Shown here: piece by piece, positions 22,513 through 31,589 of the stretch
Layout: the number at the start of each line of letters is the position of its first letter
How positions within the stretch are numbered: position 1 is the first letter of the stretch
Assembly: GCF_003285005.1 (NCBI RefSeq)
Contig: NZ_QMFA01000027.1
Span: 1,398-65,397, forward strand
Length of the DNA stretch: 64,000 nucleotides
DNA from: Paenibacillus sp. YN15
GTDB lineage: Bacteria; Bacillota; Bacilli; Paenibacillales; NBRC-103111
Direction: 5' to 3'
The notes under the pieces: generated by a model
What the model was told of the DNA's origin: nothing
Databases searched by the model: none
What the model saw: only the letters and a program-made list of their open reading frames with translations
Program-made: the position numbers and the translations under genes

Positions 22513-24732
22513 ATGGAACTCCGTCAGACTCTCCGCCCATCAAACGCTAAACTGGCGGAAGTTGACGCAGTCAATGCGGATTCTGGCGAAGTGTTGCGGA
22601 ATGCGGTCCGGAAACGGGCTGCTTCCGCCCCAGAATCGGCTGAGGACGCGTGGAAACGAATCCTGGCGATGAAGATAACGGATATCGACCGCGAGCGCTT
22701 AGAAGCCGTCAGAAGCGCTATGGAGCGCGGCGAAATCGGAAGATCCTCGATCTGCGCAGGCAAACGGTTTAGTAAAGCGGAAGCGTTGCGGATGTACGCG
22801 GACTTACACGAAAGCAGAAAGGCGGAAACGCTGCGTAGACTTGTCGCGGATACTCCGTCACACTACGTATTAGTTCGCGACGAACAAACGCTAGAAACGG
22901 CGTTTAACGCGGTCTCAGCGGCATCTATTATCGCGATTGACTGCGAAACGTTCGGTGAGAACGACGGCGCACTTGATCCGTGGTCCGGAAACATGGCGGG
23001 ATTTAGCGTTTCCACGCGTGACTATTCGTTTTATATTCCGCTGAACCACGAAGAAAAGACGGAGTTATCCGAACAACGCGTGTTCGAGCGCTTGAAACCG
23101 TTGCTGGAAACGAAGCCTAACGTCATGCATAACGCGCCATTTGACTGCAAATGGTTCGCGGTAAAGTACGGCGTGAACCTTATCGATACGCTCCGGGCAG
23201 ATACGCGGATTATGGCGATGTCGTTAGACGAGAACCGCAGTCACCGGCTGAAGGATCTGTGTACGGACTGGCTGCGATTGCCTGGCGATAACTTCGACCA
23301 ACTCTTCGGTAAGACTCCGTTCAGCAAGATTCCGCTAGACGTTGCGCTCGCATACGCCGCTGGTGATACGGAGAAGACGCTGAAGCTGTACCGCTGGATT
23401 TGCGATTGGTACGATAAGCGGCCGGATCTTCACGAAATTGGCGCGCTGGTGTTCAACGTAGAGATGCCGGTTGCTCGAACGTTCATACGCGCTGACCTGC
23501 GCGGTATCCGGTTTGACTCCGCCAAGTCGTGGGAGCTTGACGCTAAGTTTGCGGAGGAAGAGGCGGAATTACGGCGGCAGATATTCGTTCACATGGGCGA
23601 GGAGATTAACCTTAACTCTCCGGCGCAATTGAAACGCAAGCTTTACGAAGACCTGCGCTTACCGGATAACGATAACGGTTCGACAGGAGTTCGCAGCCTG
23701 AAGCGTATCAAGCGTGAGCATCCGGTTATTCCGTTGTTACTCGAATACCGCGGAATCGATAAACTGCGTCAGGCGTTCACGTCCAAACTTCCGAACAACG
23801 TAAAGAGCGATGGCCGAATTCATCCGTGGCATAACACGTGGGGAGCTGCGACGGGACGGTTTACTTGTAATAACCCAAATACACAGCAGATTCCAGCCAA
23901 ACGACCGGAAATCCGCCATCTGTTCCTATCCGCCGGAGACGACCGCATTCTTGTATCGATCGACTATTCGCAGATTGAGTTACGCGTATTGGCGCATATG
24001 GCGAATGAGACGGTGCTTATCGAAGCCTTCCGAGAGGGTCGCGATATCCACTCGACTACGGCAGCGTTAATTTCCCGCGGAAAATACACGTATGACGATA
24101 TCGAGCGCTGGAAGGACACGGAGGGTCACGAATGTCAGAAACTCCGTAAGCAGGCGAAAATCGTTAACTTCGGAATCGTGTACGGAATGGGCGCTGGTAA
24201 ACTCGCCGATACGCTGGAAATTACGAAGCAAGAAGCGCAGGAAATTATCGACAACTATTTCCGCGGTTATCCGGGAATCAAGCGGTACATGGACGATCAA
24301 CACGCGAAGGTAATGAAGGACGGGTACGTAACGGACTTTGCCGGAAGAAAGCGCAGACTCCATGAGGACATAAAAGCGAAGGAGAAGTGGCGTGTATTCA
24401 GCGCTCAACGTATGGCCGGTAATTTTCCGATTCAAGCCGGAGCCGGAACGATTCTGAAGCGCGCCATTGTCGACTTGGAGCCGGTTCTTCCGCTGTACGA
24501 TTCGTATATCCTCCTTCAGGTACATGACGAGCTGGTGTTCGACTGCCCGCGCGACATCTCGAAGGAAGCGCTGGAACACATTCAACACACGATGGAGAAC
24601 GCGTTTCTGCTGCGCTGTCCTGTGCGTTGTGACGTCGAAATTAACCCGGAGCGCTGGCTTAAGAAAGTCGATATTGACGCGTGGTTTGACGAAGACGAGG
24701 AACTTGCGCAATCCAGCGGAATCATTTCGTAA
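22513..24732 (+). CDS. polA: Family A DNA polymerase with 3'-5' exonuclease
   Basis: A 739-residue replicative polymerase. The DEDDy proofreading domain (about 110-310) shows IDCET (D143, E145), NAPFDCKWF and YAAGDTEKT. Polymerase motifs are A at SIDYSQIEL (D484), B at KQAKIVNFGIVYGMG and C at QVHDELVF (H671, D672). There is no 5'-3' exonuclease domain, and about 100 extra N-terminal residues precede the exonuclease. ATG 22513 follows GGGGTG at 7 bases; a TTG two codons earlier is less likely. It is expected to be the phage replicase working with the DnaB-type helicase. Confidence 0.95.
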   Translation: MELRQTLRPSNAKLAEVDAVNADSGEVLRNAVRKRAASAPESAEDAWKRILAMKITDIDRERLEAVRSAMERGEIGRSSICAGKRFSKAEALRMYADLHESRKAETLRRLVADTPSHYVLVRDEQTLETAFNAVSAASIIAIDCETFGENDGALDPWSGNMAGFSVSTRDYSFYIPLNHEEKTELSEQRVFERLKPLLETKPNVMHNAPFDCKWFAVKYGVNLIDTLRADTRIMAMSLDENRSHRLKDLCTDWLRLPGDNFDQLFGKTPFSKIPLDVALAYAAGDTEKTLKLYRWICDWYDKRPDLHEIGALVFNVEMPVARTFIRADLRGIRFDSAKSWELDAKFAEEEAELRRQIFVHMGEEINLNSPAQLKRKLYEDLRLPDNDNGSTGVRSLKRIKREHPVIPLLLEYRGIDKLRQAFTSKLPNNVKSDGRIHPWHNTWGAATGRFTCNNPNTQQIPAKRPEIRHLFLSAGDDRILVSIDYSQIELRVLAHMANETVLIEAFREGRDIHSTTAALISRGKYTYDDIERWKDTEGHECQKLRKQAKIVNFGIVYGMGAGKLADTLEITKQEAQEIIDNYFRGYPGIKRYMDDQHAKVMKDGYVTDFAGRKRRLHEDIKAKEKWRVFSAQRMAGNFPIQAGAGTILKRAIVDLEPVLPLYDSYILLQVHDELVFDCPRDISKEALEHIQHTMENAFLLRCPVRCDVEINPERWLKKVDIDAWFDEDEELAQSSGIIS

Positions 24733-24755
24733 CATATATGCGGAGGTGAAGCGGT

Positions 24756-25046
24756 ATGGAACGTTTTCAGACGAAGCCCTACGATGGCCCACTGCATGAC
24801 TACGAGGCCCTGCGTAGGGATGTACGCGAGTATGTTACGCTATGTCACCGCCAGGGCCTGCGGCCAGATGCGTTCGCGTTCTCAACGGGAATGGTCCAGC
24901 GGTGGGGCTACGTACCAGGGCGGACGATTGAGCGGATGATTGCGGAAGAGGAGAGCGGAACAAGCGCTAGACCCGTAATCGTCGATAACGGCGGATTTGA
25001 CGAGTGGTTACGAAGCGAGAGGAGGCGTAAACGTGGCGAAAATTAA
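24756..25046 (+). CDS. Hypothetical protein, 96 aa
   Basis: Not recognised. Helical and basic; contains YEALRRDVREYVTLCHRQG and a C-terminal SERRRKRGEN tail. GGAGGTG precedes ATG 24756. Lies just after the polymerase and overlaps the next gene by 14 bases. Confidence 0.7.
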   Translation: MERFQTKPYDGPLHDYEALRRDVREYVTLCHRQGLRPDAFAFSTGMVQRWGYVPGRTIERMIAEEESGTSARPVIVDNGGFDEWLRSERRRKRGEN

Positions 25047-25380
25047 CGTTATCCTTTGTCCGAAATGCGGACGCGATCTGCATACGAAGTACTATCGCTA
25101 CTGTGGCGAATGTGACACCCGGGGAGTTTCCGCACAGCGCGAAAAGAAGCGCATAGACTTCGCGGAGTTGACCGTAGTTGACTGGTTTAGTTCGCGAAGC
25201 AGCGCCGGGCTAACGCTACAGGACGCGGAGGGCAAACGCTATTCCGTATACATGTCGGATATATTCCGATACCTCGACGGAACGAAAATTGCTAACGTTG
25301 CGCTCGAGGAGACGAAGAAGGGCAGCGCGTACGGCTGGCGGGTTATTGCGAAGGAAAACGAAGAGGAGGCGCAAGTATGA
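25033..25380 (+). CDS. Zinc-ribbon protein, 115 aa
   Basis: The N-terminal 35 residues form a zinc ribbon (CPKCGRDL and YCGECD). The remaining 80 residues are a beta-rich domain (FAELTVVDWFSSRSSAGLTL, IANVALEETKKGSAYGWRVI). GTG 25033 follows GAGGAGG; the longer frame upstream runs inside the previous gene. May bind nucleic acid. Confidence 0.7.
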   Translation: MAKINVILCPKCGRDLHTKYYRYCGECDTRGVSAQREKKRIDFAELTVVDWFSSRSSAGLTLQDAEGKRYSVYMSDIFRYLDGTKIANVALEETKKGSAYGWRVIAKENEEEAQV

Positions 25381-25565
25381 GCGCGGATAAGGCGAAAGTA
25401 ATCGCGGAGGTTAAACGAGCGATAGAGCGTCTAGACAGTGTGATTAGCCGGATTGATAACGGTGATATGGGGTTTTCGGAAGCAGGAGACTGGTTGCACA
25501 ATTGCGGGGATACGGTTGTTAGCGCGCTCGAATCAGCGCTCGACGCTATAAAGGAGGCCGATTAA
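25377..25565 (+). CDS. Small helical protein, 62 aa
   Basis: A short helical protein (KAKVIAEVKRAIERLDSVISR, VVSALESALDAIKEAD), probably a coiled coil. Start overlaps the previous stop (ATGA). Function unknown. Confidence 0.65.
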   Translation: MSADKAKVIAEVKRAIERLDSVISRIDNGDMGFSEAGDWLHNCGDTVVSALESALDAIKEAD

Positions 25566-26726
25566 TTGGCGAAGTTATTTACGCGAATTGGAGCCGAAGC
25601 TGCAACGGAGTCAGCTGCGCAATCGCTCGGTAAGAAGCGTGGTGATACGCTAGTACGCGAATTCCTAACGCAACTTGACGCATATTACACTTCCCCAGCG
25701 TCATCCTTTTACGACGACGCTATCAGCCGCAGATATTACGAACAGAAACTCCGCTATTTGCGCTATATCCCGTACCCGGATGACGGATTGATTACGTTCG
25801 GCGCGTCCGGTACAAATCTCTGTGACCGCCAGCTTGCGTTTAAAAACGCTAATGTCAGGGTTGAGAAATCGGATGACTTAGCGTTCCGCGGACGACAGCG
25901 GCGGAGTGGTACGGCTATCGTCGATTACCTTCAGCTCGACATCGTACACATGCCGAAGCGACTCGGTAAGGCCGCGAAGTTTCGTATGGCGGAGCATCCG
26001 GTAGTTATCGACGATGACCCGGAGAATAAGCGGACAGTTACGGAGTGGTATTTCGAGGAGTCTGCGCAAACCCGGCGAGTGTTTACGCATCCGCATCCGG
26101 AAACAGGCGAGTTGGTTACGTTCGCCATTACCGCTAAGCCGGACGGAATCCTCGATTACGAGAACAGCAGCGGAGGCAAGCGCATCCTGTTTGAATACAA
26201 GACAAAGGCGTCCGGACTCCGCGCTATGAACGGTAAACTCGATTACAAAGGCGCACAGGACGATCATAAGCGCCAGGTAACCGCTGAATCACTAGTCTTC
26301 GGATTGGACGGCGTAATCATAGCGTACGAATCGACGCAGAAGCCCGCGTGGTTCGACGATACGGACAACGCATCGGTTACGAAGGGGCAGAAGACGTGGG
26401 AGAACGGCGCACCCCGGCCGGACATTCGCGCTTTCTACGTCGAGGTAACGGAGGATATGCGGAATGCGCTGCTGTCCGACCTAGCGCGCCAGGCTGCGCT
26501 TGTGTACGAATCGAAGCGTACAGGCAAGATTCCGGACGTTACCGTTGATATGACGGGTTCCTGCGGATTCTGCGCGTACGGAGCGCATTGTCGCGAAAGG
26601 CTGACGGAAGATAACCGCGCTATGCTGGAGCGTGTGGAAGCGCAAATGGCTGCGTCACAGTTCGCAGGGAAAGCGGATCATCGTAATTTGCGGAATTATC
26701 TTAGCAGGGAGGGTGACGCAGAATGA
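25566..26726 (+). CDS. PD-(D/E)XK exonuclease with Fe-S cysteines (Cas4/RecB-like)
   Basis: A 386-residue nuclease of the Cas4/AddB C-terminal class. The active site is AKPDGILDY (D193) and LFEYKTK (E210, K212). One N-proximal cysteine, C86 (NLCDRQLAF), and a C-terminal cluster C333, C336 and C342 give the 1+3 cysteine spacing that holds a 4Fe-4S cluster in Cas4, AddB and Dna2. It probably degrades or processes ends in recombination-dependent replication. TTG start, AAGGAGG upstream; coupled to the next gene by ATGA. Confidence 0.82.
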   Translation: MAKLFTRIGAEAATESAAQSLGKKRGDTLVREFLTQLDAYYTSPASSFYDDAISRRYYEQKLRYLRYIPYPDDGLITFGASGTNLCDRQLAFKNANVRVEKSDDLAFRGRQRRSGTAIVDYLQLDIVHMPKRLGKAAKFRMAEHPVVIDDDPENKRTVTEWYFEESAQTRRVFTHPHPETGELVTFAITAKPDGILDYENSSGGKRILFEYKTKASGLRAMNGKLDYKGAQDDHKRQVTAESLVFGLDGVIIAYESTQKPAWFDDTDNASVTKGQKTWENGAPRPDIRAFYVEVTEDMRNALLSDLARQAALVYESKRTGKIPDVTVDMTGSCGFCAYGAHCRERLTEDNRAMLERVEAQMAASQFAGKADHRNLRNYLSREGDAE

Positions 26727-27085
26727 ACGCAGAAATTGCGAAGGAAATGGTGGTATTCGCGGCATTTGCGGAGATTGTAGAGGGGCTTAAGCAGAGCGAA
26801 GTCGATACGATGGAGGCGGAAATTGGCGCGGAGATGTTACAGAGGATTGACGATTACGTAGACGCAGCCGGGGACGGAACGGTATACCGCGAGGAATGTC
26901 TCGTACTGCTGCGCCAGAAACTTCGCGAATCGGCTACGCGGCTGCTTGCGCTGATTGAAGCAGAAACGCCGGAAGACAGCGAAACAGACGCGTTTTTCCG
27001 CAAACAAGCGCAGGACATTCCGGATATGCTTGCGGAAGAAGGTGCGCAATCTGACGAAGTCACAGCGGAGCAAGCCGCAGACTGA
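26723..27085 (+). CDS. Hypothetical acidic protein, 120 aa
   Basis: Helical and acidic (MEAEIGAEMLQRIDDYVDAA, AEEGAQSDEVTAEQAAD at the C-terminus). It overlaps the nuclease stop and the RuvC-like gene start. It may be a partner of either nuclease; no motif identifies it. Confidence 0.65.
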   Translation: MNAEIAKEMVVFAAFAEIVEGLKQSEVDTMEAEIGAEMLQRIDDYVDAAGDGTVYREECLVLLRQKLRESATRLLALIEAETPEDSETDAFFRKQAQDIPDMLAEEGAQSDEVTAEQAAD

Positions 27086-27578
27086 ACGGTTTCTTGGCCT
27101 CGATCTCAGTTTATCGCCGGGACTCGCGGTCATCGACGTCACCAACCGGATTCCAACGCTAATCTACGCAGGCTCCATCGCAACCACTTCGGACGATTCC
27201 GATGCCGTTCGGAGTGAGGCGGTAGCCGCGTTCATATCGACTAACGCGTTCAGATTCCGACTCTTTGACGCTATTATCCGCGAAGATTTCCTGTCCGGCC
27301 GCAATAAGCGCGCTACGCAGACGATATTCTCCGCATGGGCTGCGGCTGATCGAGCGCTAAATGCGTACGGCTTGCGTGTGGACGCGGAGATTAACGGGGC
27401 GACGGTTAAGCGGATTATAACTGGAAACGGTAAAGCGGAGAAGGCGGAAGTTGCGGATGCCGTCCGCAAAATACTCCGATTACCGGACGATTACGTATGG
27501 GCGAAGGGTAACGATGACAGCGATGCGGCCGCGGTCGTGCTTGCGTGGCTAATACGCGAGGGGAAAATCGATATTTAG
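27042..27578 (+). CDS. RuvC-like Holliday junction resolvase
   Basis: A 178-residue RNase H-fold resolvase. Acidic residues occur in the RuvC order: D in FLGLDLSLSPG (strand 1), E in AIIREDF, and the C-terminal pair in GNDDSDAAAVVLAW. A KAEKAEVADAVRKIL helix sits where RuvC has its DNA-binding helices. It would cut branched intermediates before packaging. The start is uncertain: GTG 27042, or a later CTG; the region overlaps the previous gene. Located with the exonuclease, which fits recombination. Confidence 0.8.
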   Translation: MRNLTKSQRSKPQTERFLGLDLSLSPGLAVIDVTNRIPTLIYAGSIATTSDDSDAVRSEAVAAFISTNAFRFRLFDAIIREDFLSGRNKRATQTIFSAWAAADRALNAYGLRVDAEINGATVKRIITGNGKAEKAEVADAVRKILRLPDDYVWAKGNDDSDAAAVVLAWLIREGKIDI

Positions 27579-27592
27579 CGGAGGGATTGCGG

Positions 27593-27793
27593 ATGAAAAC
27601 GTTCAGTAACGCAGAACTGGCGGACATTATCGAAAACGACGGAATCGGATACGCCATCGAGTGGACCGTTGGTGTTGAGCGCATCGAAGACCCGGATACT
27701 CGCGAAATGTGGGCGCAGGCGCGTACGTTACTCGGCACAATAAATCAACGCTGCTTTGACGCTAGGGCGTTGGCAGAAGATAATGCGCCATGA
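27593..27793 (+). CDS. Hypothetical protein, 66 aa
   Basis: A small helical protein (FSNAELADIIENDGIGYAIEW, QARTLLGTINQRCFDARALAE). GGAGGGAT precedes ATG 27593. The stop overlaps the next start. Unknown function. Confidence 0.65.
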   Translation: MKTFSNAELADIIENDGIGYAIEWTVGVERIEDPDTREMWAQARTLLGTINQRCFDARALAEDNAP

Positions 27794-27960
27794 CAGCGTT
27801 AGAACAGCGCGTTATTGAAATGATCCGCTGGGACATTGCGCAGATTGACCGGGAGATTGATTCGCTCGAAACGCGATTGTGCGCAGTCCTGGCGGAGAGG
27901 AAGCGGAAGGTAGCGGTATTATTGGAGTACGAACGAAACCACAGCGAGGGAGATGCGTAA
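27790..27960 (+). CDS. Small coiled-coil protein, 56 aa
   Basis: Begins [20 protein letters not shown], continues with heptad-like [20 protein letters not shown] and ends HSEGDA. Start overlaps the previous stop (CCATGA). Its 3' end contains the GAGGGAG used by the reductase gene. Function unknown. Confidence 0.6.
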   Translation: MTALEQRVIEMIRWDIAQIDREIDSLETRLCAVLAERKRKVAVLLEYERNHSEGDA

Positions 27961-27962
27961 TT

Positions 27963-30233
27963 TTGACGCAGTTGCTAACAGAAGAGTTTATCGCGAAATA
28001 TCCGGAGTTTCCGGCGGAAATGAATGCGCTCGGCCAATTCGTGTACATGCGGACATATTCGCGGTTTCTGGCGGATAAAGGGCGGCGTGAAACGTGGAAA
28101 GAGACCGTCCGCCGGGCAGCGGAATATAACGTCCAGCTTGGCGTTAAGCATACGGAGAATATCGGCTATCCGGTTGATTACGAGTGGCACCGTAAGGAGG
28201 CGGAGTTGCTATTCGACAATATGTTCCATTTGCGCCAATTCTTAAGCGGACGGACACTGTGGGTCGGCGGAGCGGAGGGCGGAGTTGCCGAGAAGTATCC
28301 GCTGGCTAACTTCAATTGCAGCTTTATCAACATCCGATCGTGGGCGGACCTTGGTGATTTGTTCTATCTGTTGCTCGTTGGTACCGGCGTCGGATTCAAG
28401 ATTACGAAGAAATTTGCGGCCGAACTCGCGCCTATCCGGACGAACACAACGTTGCTCCATTCGGAATACGAACCGGTTCCGAAGGCCGCGCGGTATGAGC
28501 GGACACAACTTCGGGATATGGCAAACGGGTACGCGAAGATTTACGTAGGCGATAGCAAAGAGGGCTGGGTCGAGTCACTACGCCAATACCTCGACATCCT
28601 TACGCAGCCAGCGTATGAGCATATTCATACCGTTAAGATTTCGTATAACTCCGTACGCCCCAACGGTGAGCGCTTGAACACTTTCGGGGGCACGGCATCG
28701 GGCCACGTTCCTCTCCGCGAAATGTTCGACGGAATCGACCGCGTATTGAAGAACCGGATTGAACCCGGACTCGCTCCGTTAGGAGACGTTCTTACGTGCT
28801 ATCATGACGACGAAACGGATGACTGCGGAAACCCTACCGGGTACCAACGTGTGCGCCCGATACACATTCTCGATATCGCAAACCTTATCGGAGCTAACGT
28901 AGTTGTCGGAGGCGTGCGTCGGACAGCGGAAATTGCGCTATTCGACGCGGACGATTACGAGTGTATCTTCGCCAAGTACGGACTTAACGGTATATGGGAC
29001 GCAGATAAACACGCCGCCGTTATCGCGAAAACGCGAGCGCTAGGCCTTGCGGAACAGGCGCAATTTCTCGAAACACTTCCGCTGTTTAATCCGGATGCCC
29101 GTCCGCTGCATCACCGCCGTATGTCGAACAACTCGATCGCATTTGAATCGCAGCCATCGCGCGAATTTCTGAACCTGATATTCACGATGATGCAGGCGGA
29201 AGGCGAACCGGGATTCGTCAATCTCGAAGAGGCGCGCAGACGGCGTCCGAACGCGGAAGGTTTAAACCCATGCGCCGAGATCCTGCTGGACTCGTACGGA
29301 GTCTGCAATTTGACCACCGTTAATATGACCGCATTTGTTAACGCTGATAGTACGCTCGATCGCGAAGGCATAACGGAAGCCCAACGCTTATCCGCGCGCT
29401 GCGGTATGCGTATGACGCTCGCAATGTTGGAGATTCCGCATTGGAACGATGTTCAGCAGCGCGATCGCCTCCTCGGTACGTCGCTAACCGGCGTAAAGGA
29501 CGCTCTCGCACGGTTGAACTACGTTGAGACGCAAGAACAGGCGCTACTCTACGAACTCGGCGTCGCTGCGCGGACGGAAGCGGACGCCTACGCCAAACAA
29601 CTCCGCGTGTCATCGCCATTACTCGTCACAACGGTTAAGCCGGAGGGTACGATATCGCAAGTTGCTGGCGGAGTTTCTAGCGGTCTTCACTGGTCGCACT
29701 CACCGTATTATATCCGCCGTATCCGTATCAACGCCGCTGATCCGCTGGCCCGCGCGGTTATCGATCTCGGATGGACGGTTAATCCCGAAGTGGGAACGCC
29801 GGGCAATACGCACGACGAGCGCATGGCTAACGCCCGGACGTACGTCATCGACTTCCCGATCGCATCTGGCGCAACTGAAACGAAGGATGACGTATCCGCA
29901 GCGCGTCAACTCGATACGTATTTCCGATTCCAGCGGTATTATACGGAGCATAATTCGTCGAATACGATTACGGTCCGGCCGCAGGAATGGGCGGAAGTCG
30001 AGCGTATTGTATACGAAAAGTGGGACGAATTTACAGCGGTATCCTTCCTCGCGTTGGGTGGCGGAACCTACCAGCTCGCACCGTATGAGGCGATCTCTCA
30101 GGCGGAGTACGAGCGGATGGCTGCTGATATGGCTCCGTTTGACCCTGCGATTCTGCAACGTTACGAGAGCGGCGTAGGCAGCGATTTAGACGGCGCTGAT
30201 GGATGCGAGGGAGGAGTATGTCCCATCCGGTGA
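27963..30233 (+). CDS. nrdJ: Class II (adenosylcobalamin) ribonucleotide reductase
   Basis: A 756-residue monomeric class II ribonucleoside-triphosphate reductase, making dNTPs with adenosylcobalamin and without oxygen dependence. The active-site motif is [14 protein letters not shown] with C437, E439 and C448. The C-terminal redox pair is C748-x4-C753 ([10 protein letters not shown]), as in the Lactobacillus RTPR type. NFNCSFINI near residue 112 fits the conserved N-terminal cysteine. TTG 27963 follows GAGGGAG; an upstream open extension lies inside the preceding small gene. It heads the nucleotide-metabolism set (dUTPase, ThyX, dNMP kinase). Confidence 0.92.
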   Translation: MTQLLTEEFIAKYPEFPAEMNALGQFVYMRTYSRFLADKGRRETWKETVRRAAEYNVQLGVKHTENIGYPVDYEWHRKEAELLFDNMFHLRQFLSGRTLWVGGAEGGVAEKYPLANFNCSFINIRSWADLGDLFYLLLVGTGVGFKITKKFAAELAPIRTNTTLLHSEYEPVPKAARYERTQLRDMANGYAKIYVGDSKEGWVESLRQYLDILTQPAYEHIHTVKISYNSVRPNGERLNTFGGTASGHVPLREMFDGIDRVLKNRIEPGLAPLGDVLTCYHDDETDDCGNPTGYQRVRPIHILDIANLIGANVVVGGVRRTAEIALFDADDYECIFAKYGLNGIWDADKHAAVIAKTRALGLAEQAQFLETLPLFNPDARPLHHRRMSNNSIAFESQPSREFLNLIFTMMQAEGEPGFVNLEEARRRRPNAEGLNPCAEILLDSYGVCNLTTVNMTAFVNADSTLDREGITEAQRLSARCGMRMTLAMLEIPHWNDVQQRDRLLGTSLTGVKDALARLNYVETQEQALLYELGVAARTEADAYAKQLRVSSPLLVTTVKPEGTISQVAGGVSSGLHWSHSPYYIRRIRINAADPLARAVIDLGWTVNPEVGTPGNTHDERMANARTYVIDFPIASGATETKDDVSAARQLDTYFRFQRYYTEHNSSNTITVRPQEWAEVERIVYEKWDEFTAVSFLALGGGTYQLAPYEAISQAEYERMAADMAPFDPAILQRYESGVGSDLDGADGCEGGVCPIR

Positions 30234-30394
30234 GCAGCGCTCCAATACCGCGCATTTTAACCGTCAAACCCATGCGCATGAGTCCGCTGCTATACCGGAT
30301 ACTAGACGTCATCTACGAGACAGATGAGCGGCAATTAGCGCGCATATCGAACGCATTTGCAACGTGGACTGATTCAGCAAAGATACGGAGGTAG
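30218..30394 (+). CDS. Hypothetical protein, 58 aa
   Basis: Reads [20 protein letters not shown], then a helix [26 protein letters not shown] precedes ATG 30218, inside the reductase 3' end. A possible reductase accessory or recruiting peptide, but unsupported. Confidence 0.5.
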   Translation: MSHPVSSAPIPRILTVKPMRMSPLLYRILDVIYETDERQLARISNAFATWTDSAKIRR

Positions 30395-30397
30395 AAG

Positions 30398-30469
30398 ATG
30401 CGTATGGCTTTAGCGGAGGGTTCCGGGTGGTATCGGAGTCTTCCGCTTTCTTTAAAAATATTTTCGTAA
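30398..30469 (+). CDS. Possible 23-aa peptide
   Basis: MRMALAEGSGWYRSLPLSLK and three more residues, with ACGGAGG 6 bases before the ATG. It lies in the gap before the bipartite element and may be a leader peptide or chance. Confidence 0.3.
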   Translation: MRMALAEGSGWYRSLPLSLKIFS

Positions 30470-30480
30470 GGGAAGCGGAA
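30441..30480. repeat. Inverted repeat TTCCGCTT / AAGCGGAA
   Basis: TTCCGCTT (30441-30448) and AAGCGGAA (30473-30480) flank an AT-rich 24-base loop, immediately before the third bipartite element. It could be an operator or a weak terminator for the genes before it. Confidence 0.45.
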
Positions 30481-30483
30481 TGT

Positions 30484-30513
30484 GCGCGAAACAAGAGGGC
30501 CGTAGGTAATATT
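30484..30513 (+). promoter_or_regulatory. Bipartite element GCGCGAAAC-N12-GGTAATATT
   Basis: GCGCGAAAC (30484-30492), 12 bases, GGTAATATT (30505-30513), 33 bases before the start of the 30547 gene. The right box is part of the palindrome GTAATATTAC. Same spacing as the copies at 4881 and 16982. Confidence 0.55.
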
Positions 30514-30546
30514 ACTGTATAAGGATAGGCGGAAGGGGGAGCAAGA

Positions 30547-30891
30547 GTGGGCGGATTTAACGTATTGAACGAGATTGCTGGCGCGCCAATTACGGAGGTT
30601 ACCGGATGGGGTTTCATTGCTTTGTTCCTATTCGTCGCAGGTGTAGTTATATTTGTCCTGGCGGCGATAGAGTTGGAGGGGCCTGCTGTAGTCTTCGGAT
30701 TATTTCTGGCTGTCGTTTTTGGTGCAATCCTGTTGGTCTTCGGTTATACGCACGAGACCGGAGAATACGAACCAACGCGCTACGAAATCACGCTGAAGCC
30801 TGGCGCAATCATCGACGCTACACGCTGGGATATCGTAAGCCACCGCGGAGAAATCTACGTTATTCAAGAACGCAAGCCAAGCGCAGATTAA
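30547..30891 (+). CDS. Two-span membrane protein, 114 aa
   Basis: Two hydrophobic helices (about residues 22-41, FIALFLFVAGVVIFVLAA, and 46-66, AVVFGLFLAVVFGAILLVF) with a short turn, then a 45-residue soluble tail (YEITLKPGAIIDATRWDIVS, GEIYVIQERKPSAD). GAAGGGGG precedes the GTG. The location behind its own regulatory element suggests expression separate from the long operon. Role unknown; superinfection exclusion is a guess. Confidence 0.7.
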   Translation: MGGFNVLNEIAGAPITEVTGWGFIALFLFVAGVVIFVLAAIELEGPAVVFGLFLAVVFGAILLVFGYTHETGEYEPTRYEITLKPGAIIDATRWDIVSHRGEIYVIQERKPSAD

Positions 30892-30909
30892 CGTAAAGGA
30901 GACGGACAC

Positions 30910-31563
30910 ATGCCGCTACCGAAAGATTCGATGTTCTTCGGATTTGCTGCAAGAATGACGGAGGAACAACGCATCTACGTCGATTCCATTTTCGATAATC
31001 AGATTACGTTCGTTAACGCTAAGGCTGGGACCGGCAAGACTACGCTGGCTGTCGCGGTTGCTCGCATGATTGGTAAGCCGCTGGTCTACGTAATATCCCC
31101 GGTAGAAGAGAAGCGTATGGGCTTCCTGCCCGGCGATCTGAAGGCGAAGGAATCCGTATATTTCACTCCGCTGGAAGACGCGCTGTACGAGATTGGCGAA
31201 GATCCGCGCAAGGTGATATACGATAAGGAAAACGTAGAGGCTCAGAAACGCGGAGACGTATGGGTGTATCCGAAGTCTCACGTATATGTCCGTGGGACTA
31301 ACGTAAAGGGGAAAACGGTAATCATTTCGGAGGCGCAGAACTTCACACGCGGCGAGCTGAAGAAGGTTCTTACACGCTTGCATGACGATTGCCGCGTAAT
31401 TGTCGAAGGCCACTCGGAACAATGCGACCTCCCCGATCCGAAGAAATCCGGATTCATTCCGTATCTTGAACATTTTCGCAATGAGCCGTACGCCAACGTA
31501 TGCGAATTAACCGTAAATTTCCGCGGTAAGCTGGCGCAACATGCCGATGCCTTAACGTGGTGA
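30910..31563 (+). CDS. phoH: PhoH-like P-loop ATPase
   Basis: A 217-residue PhoH-family ATPase. Walker A is NAKAGTGKTT (about 36-45). The Walker B position reads VIISEAQNF, with serine where the family has aspartate (DEAQN), and the following strand has EGHSEQCDL where a TGD is usual. The fold is clear but the changed acidic residues may alter hydrolysis. PhoH genes are widespread in phages; they are predicted RNA-related or stress ATPases of unsettled role. GGAGACGG precedes ATG 30910. Confidence 0.85.
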   Translation: MPLPKDSMFFGFAARMTEEQRIYVDSIFDNQITFVNAKAGTGKTTLAVAVARMIGKPLVYVISPVEEKRMGFLPGDLKAKESVYFTPLEDALYEIGEDPRKVIYDKENVEAQKRGDVWVYPKSHVYVRGTNVKGKTVIISEAQNFTRGELKKVLTRLHDDCRVIVEGHSEQCDLPDPKKSGFIPYLEHFRNEPYANVCELTVNFRGKLAQHADALTW

Positions 31564-31589
31564 CGTAAATAAGCGAAGGGGTGACGGAT

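Noticed and set aside
21617-22543. Minus-strand open frame of 308 codons
   Set aside because: Antisense to the repeat protein, no ribosome binding site and no recognisable domain.
25566-26726. Reading the Cas4-like nuclease as part of a CRISPR adaptation system
   Set aside because: No cas1, cas2 or repeat array is present; phage replication/recombination use is the simpler reading.
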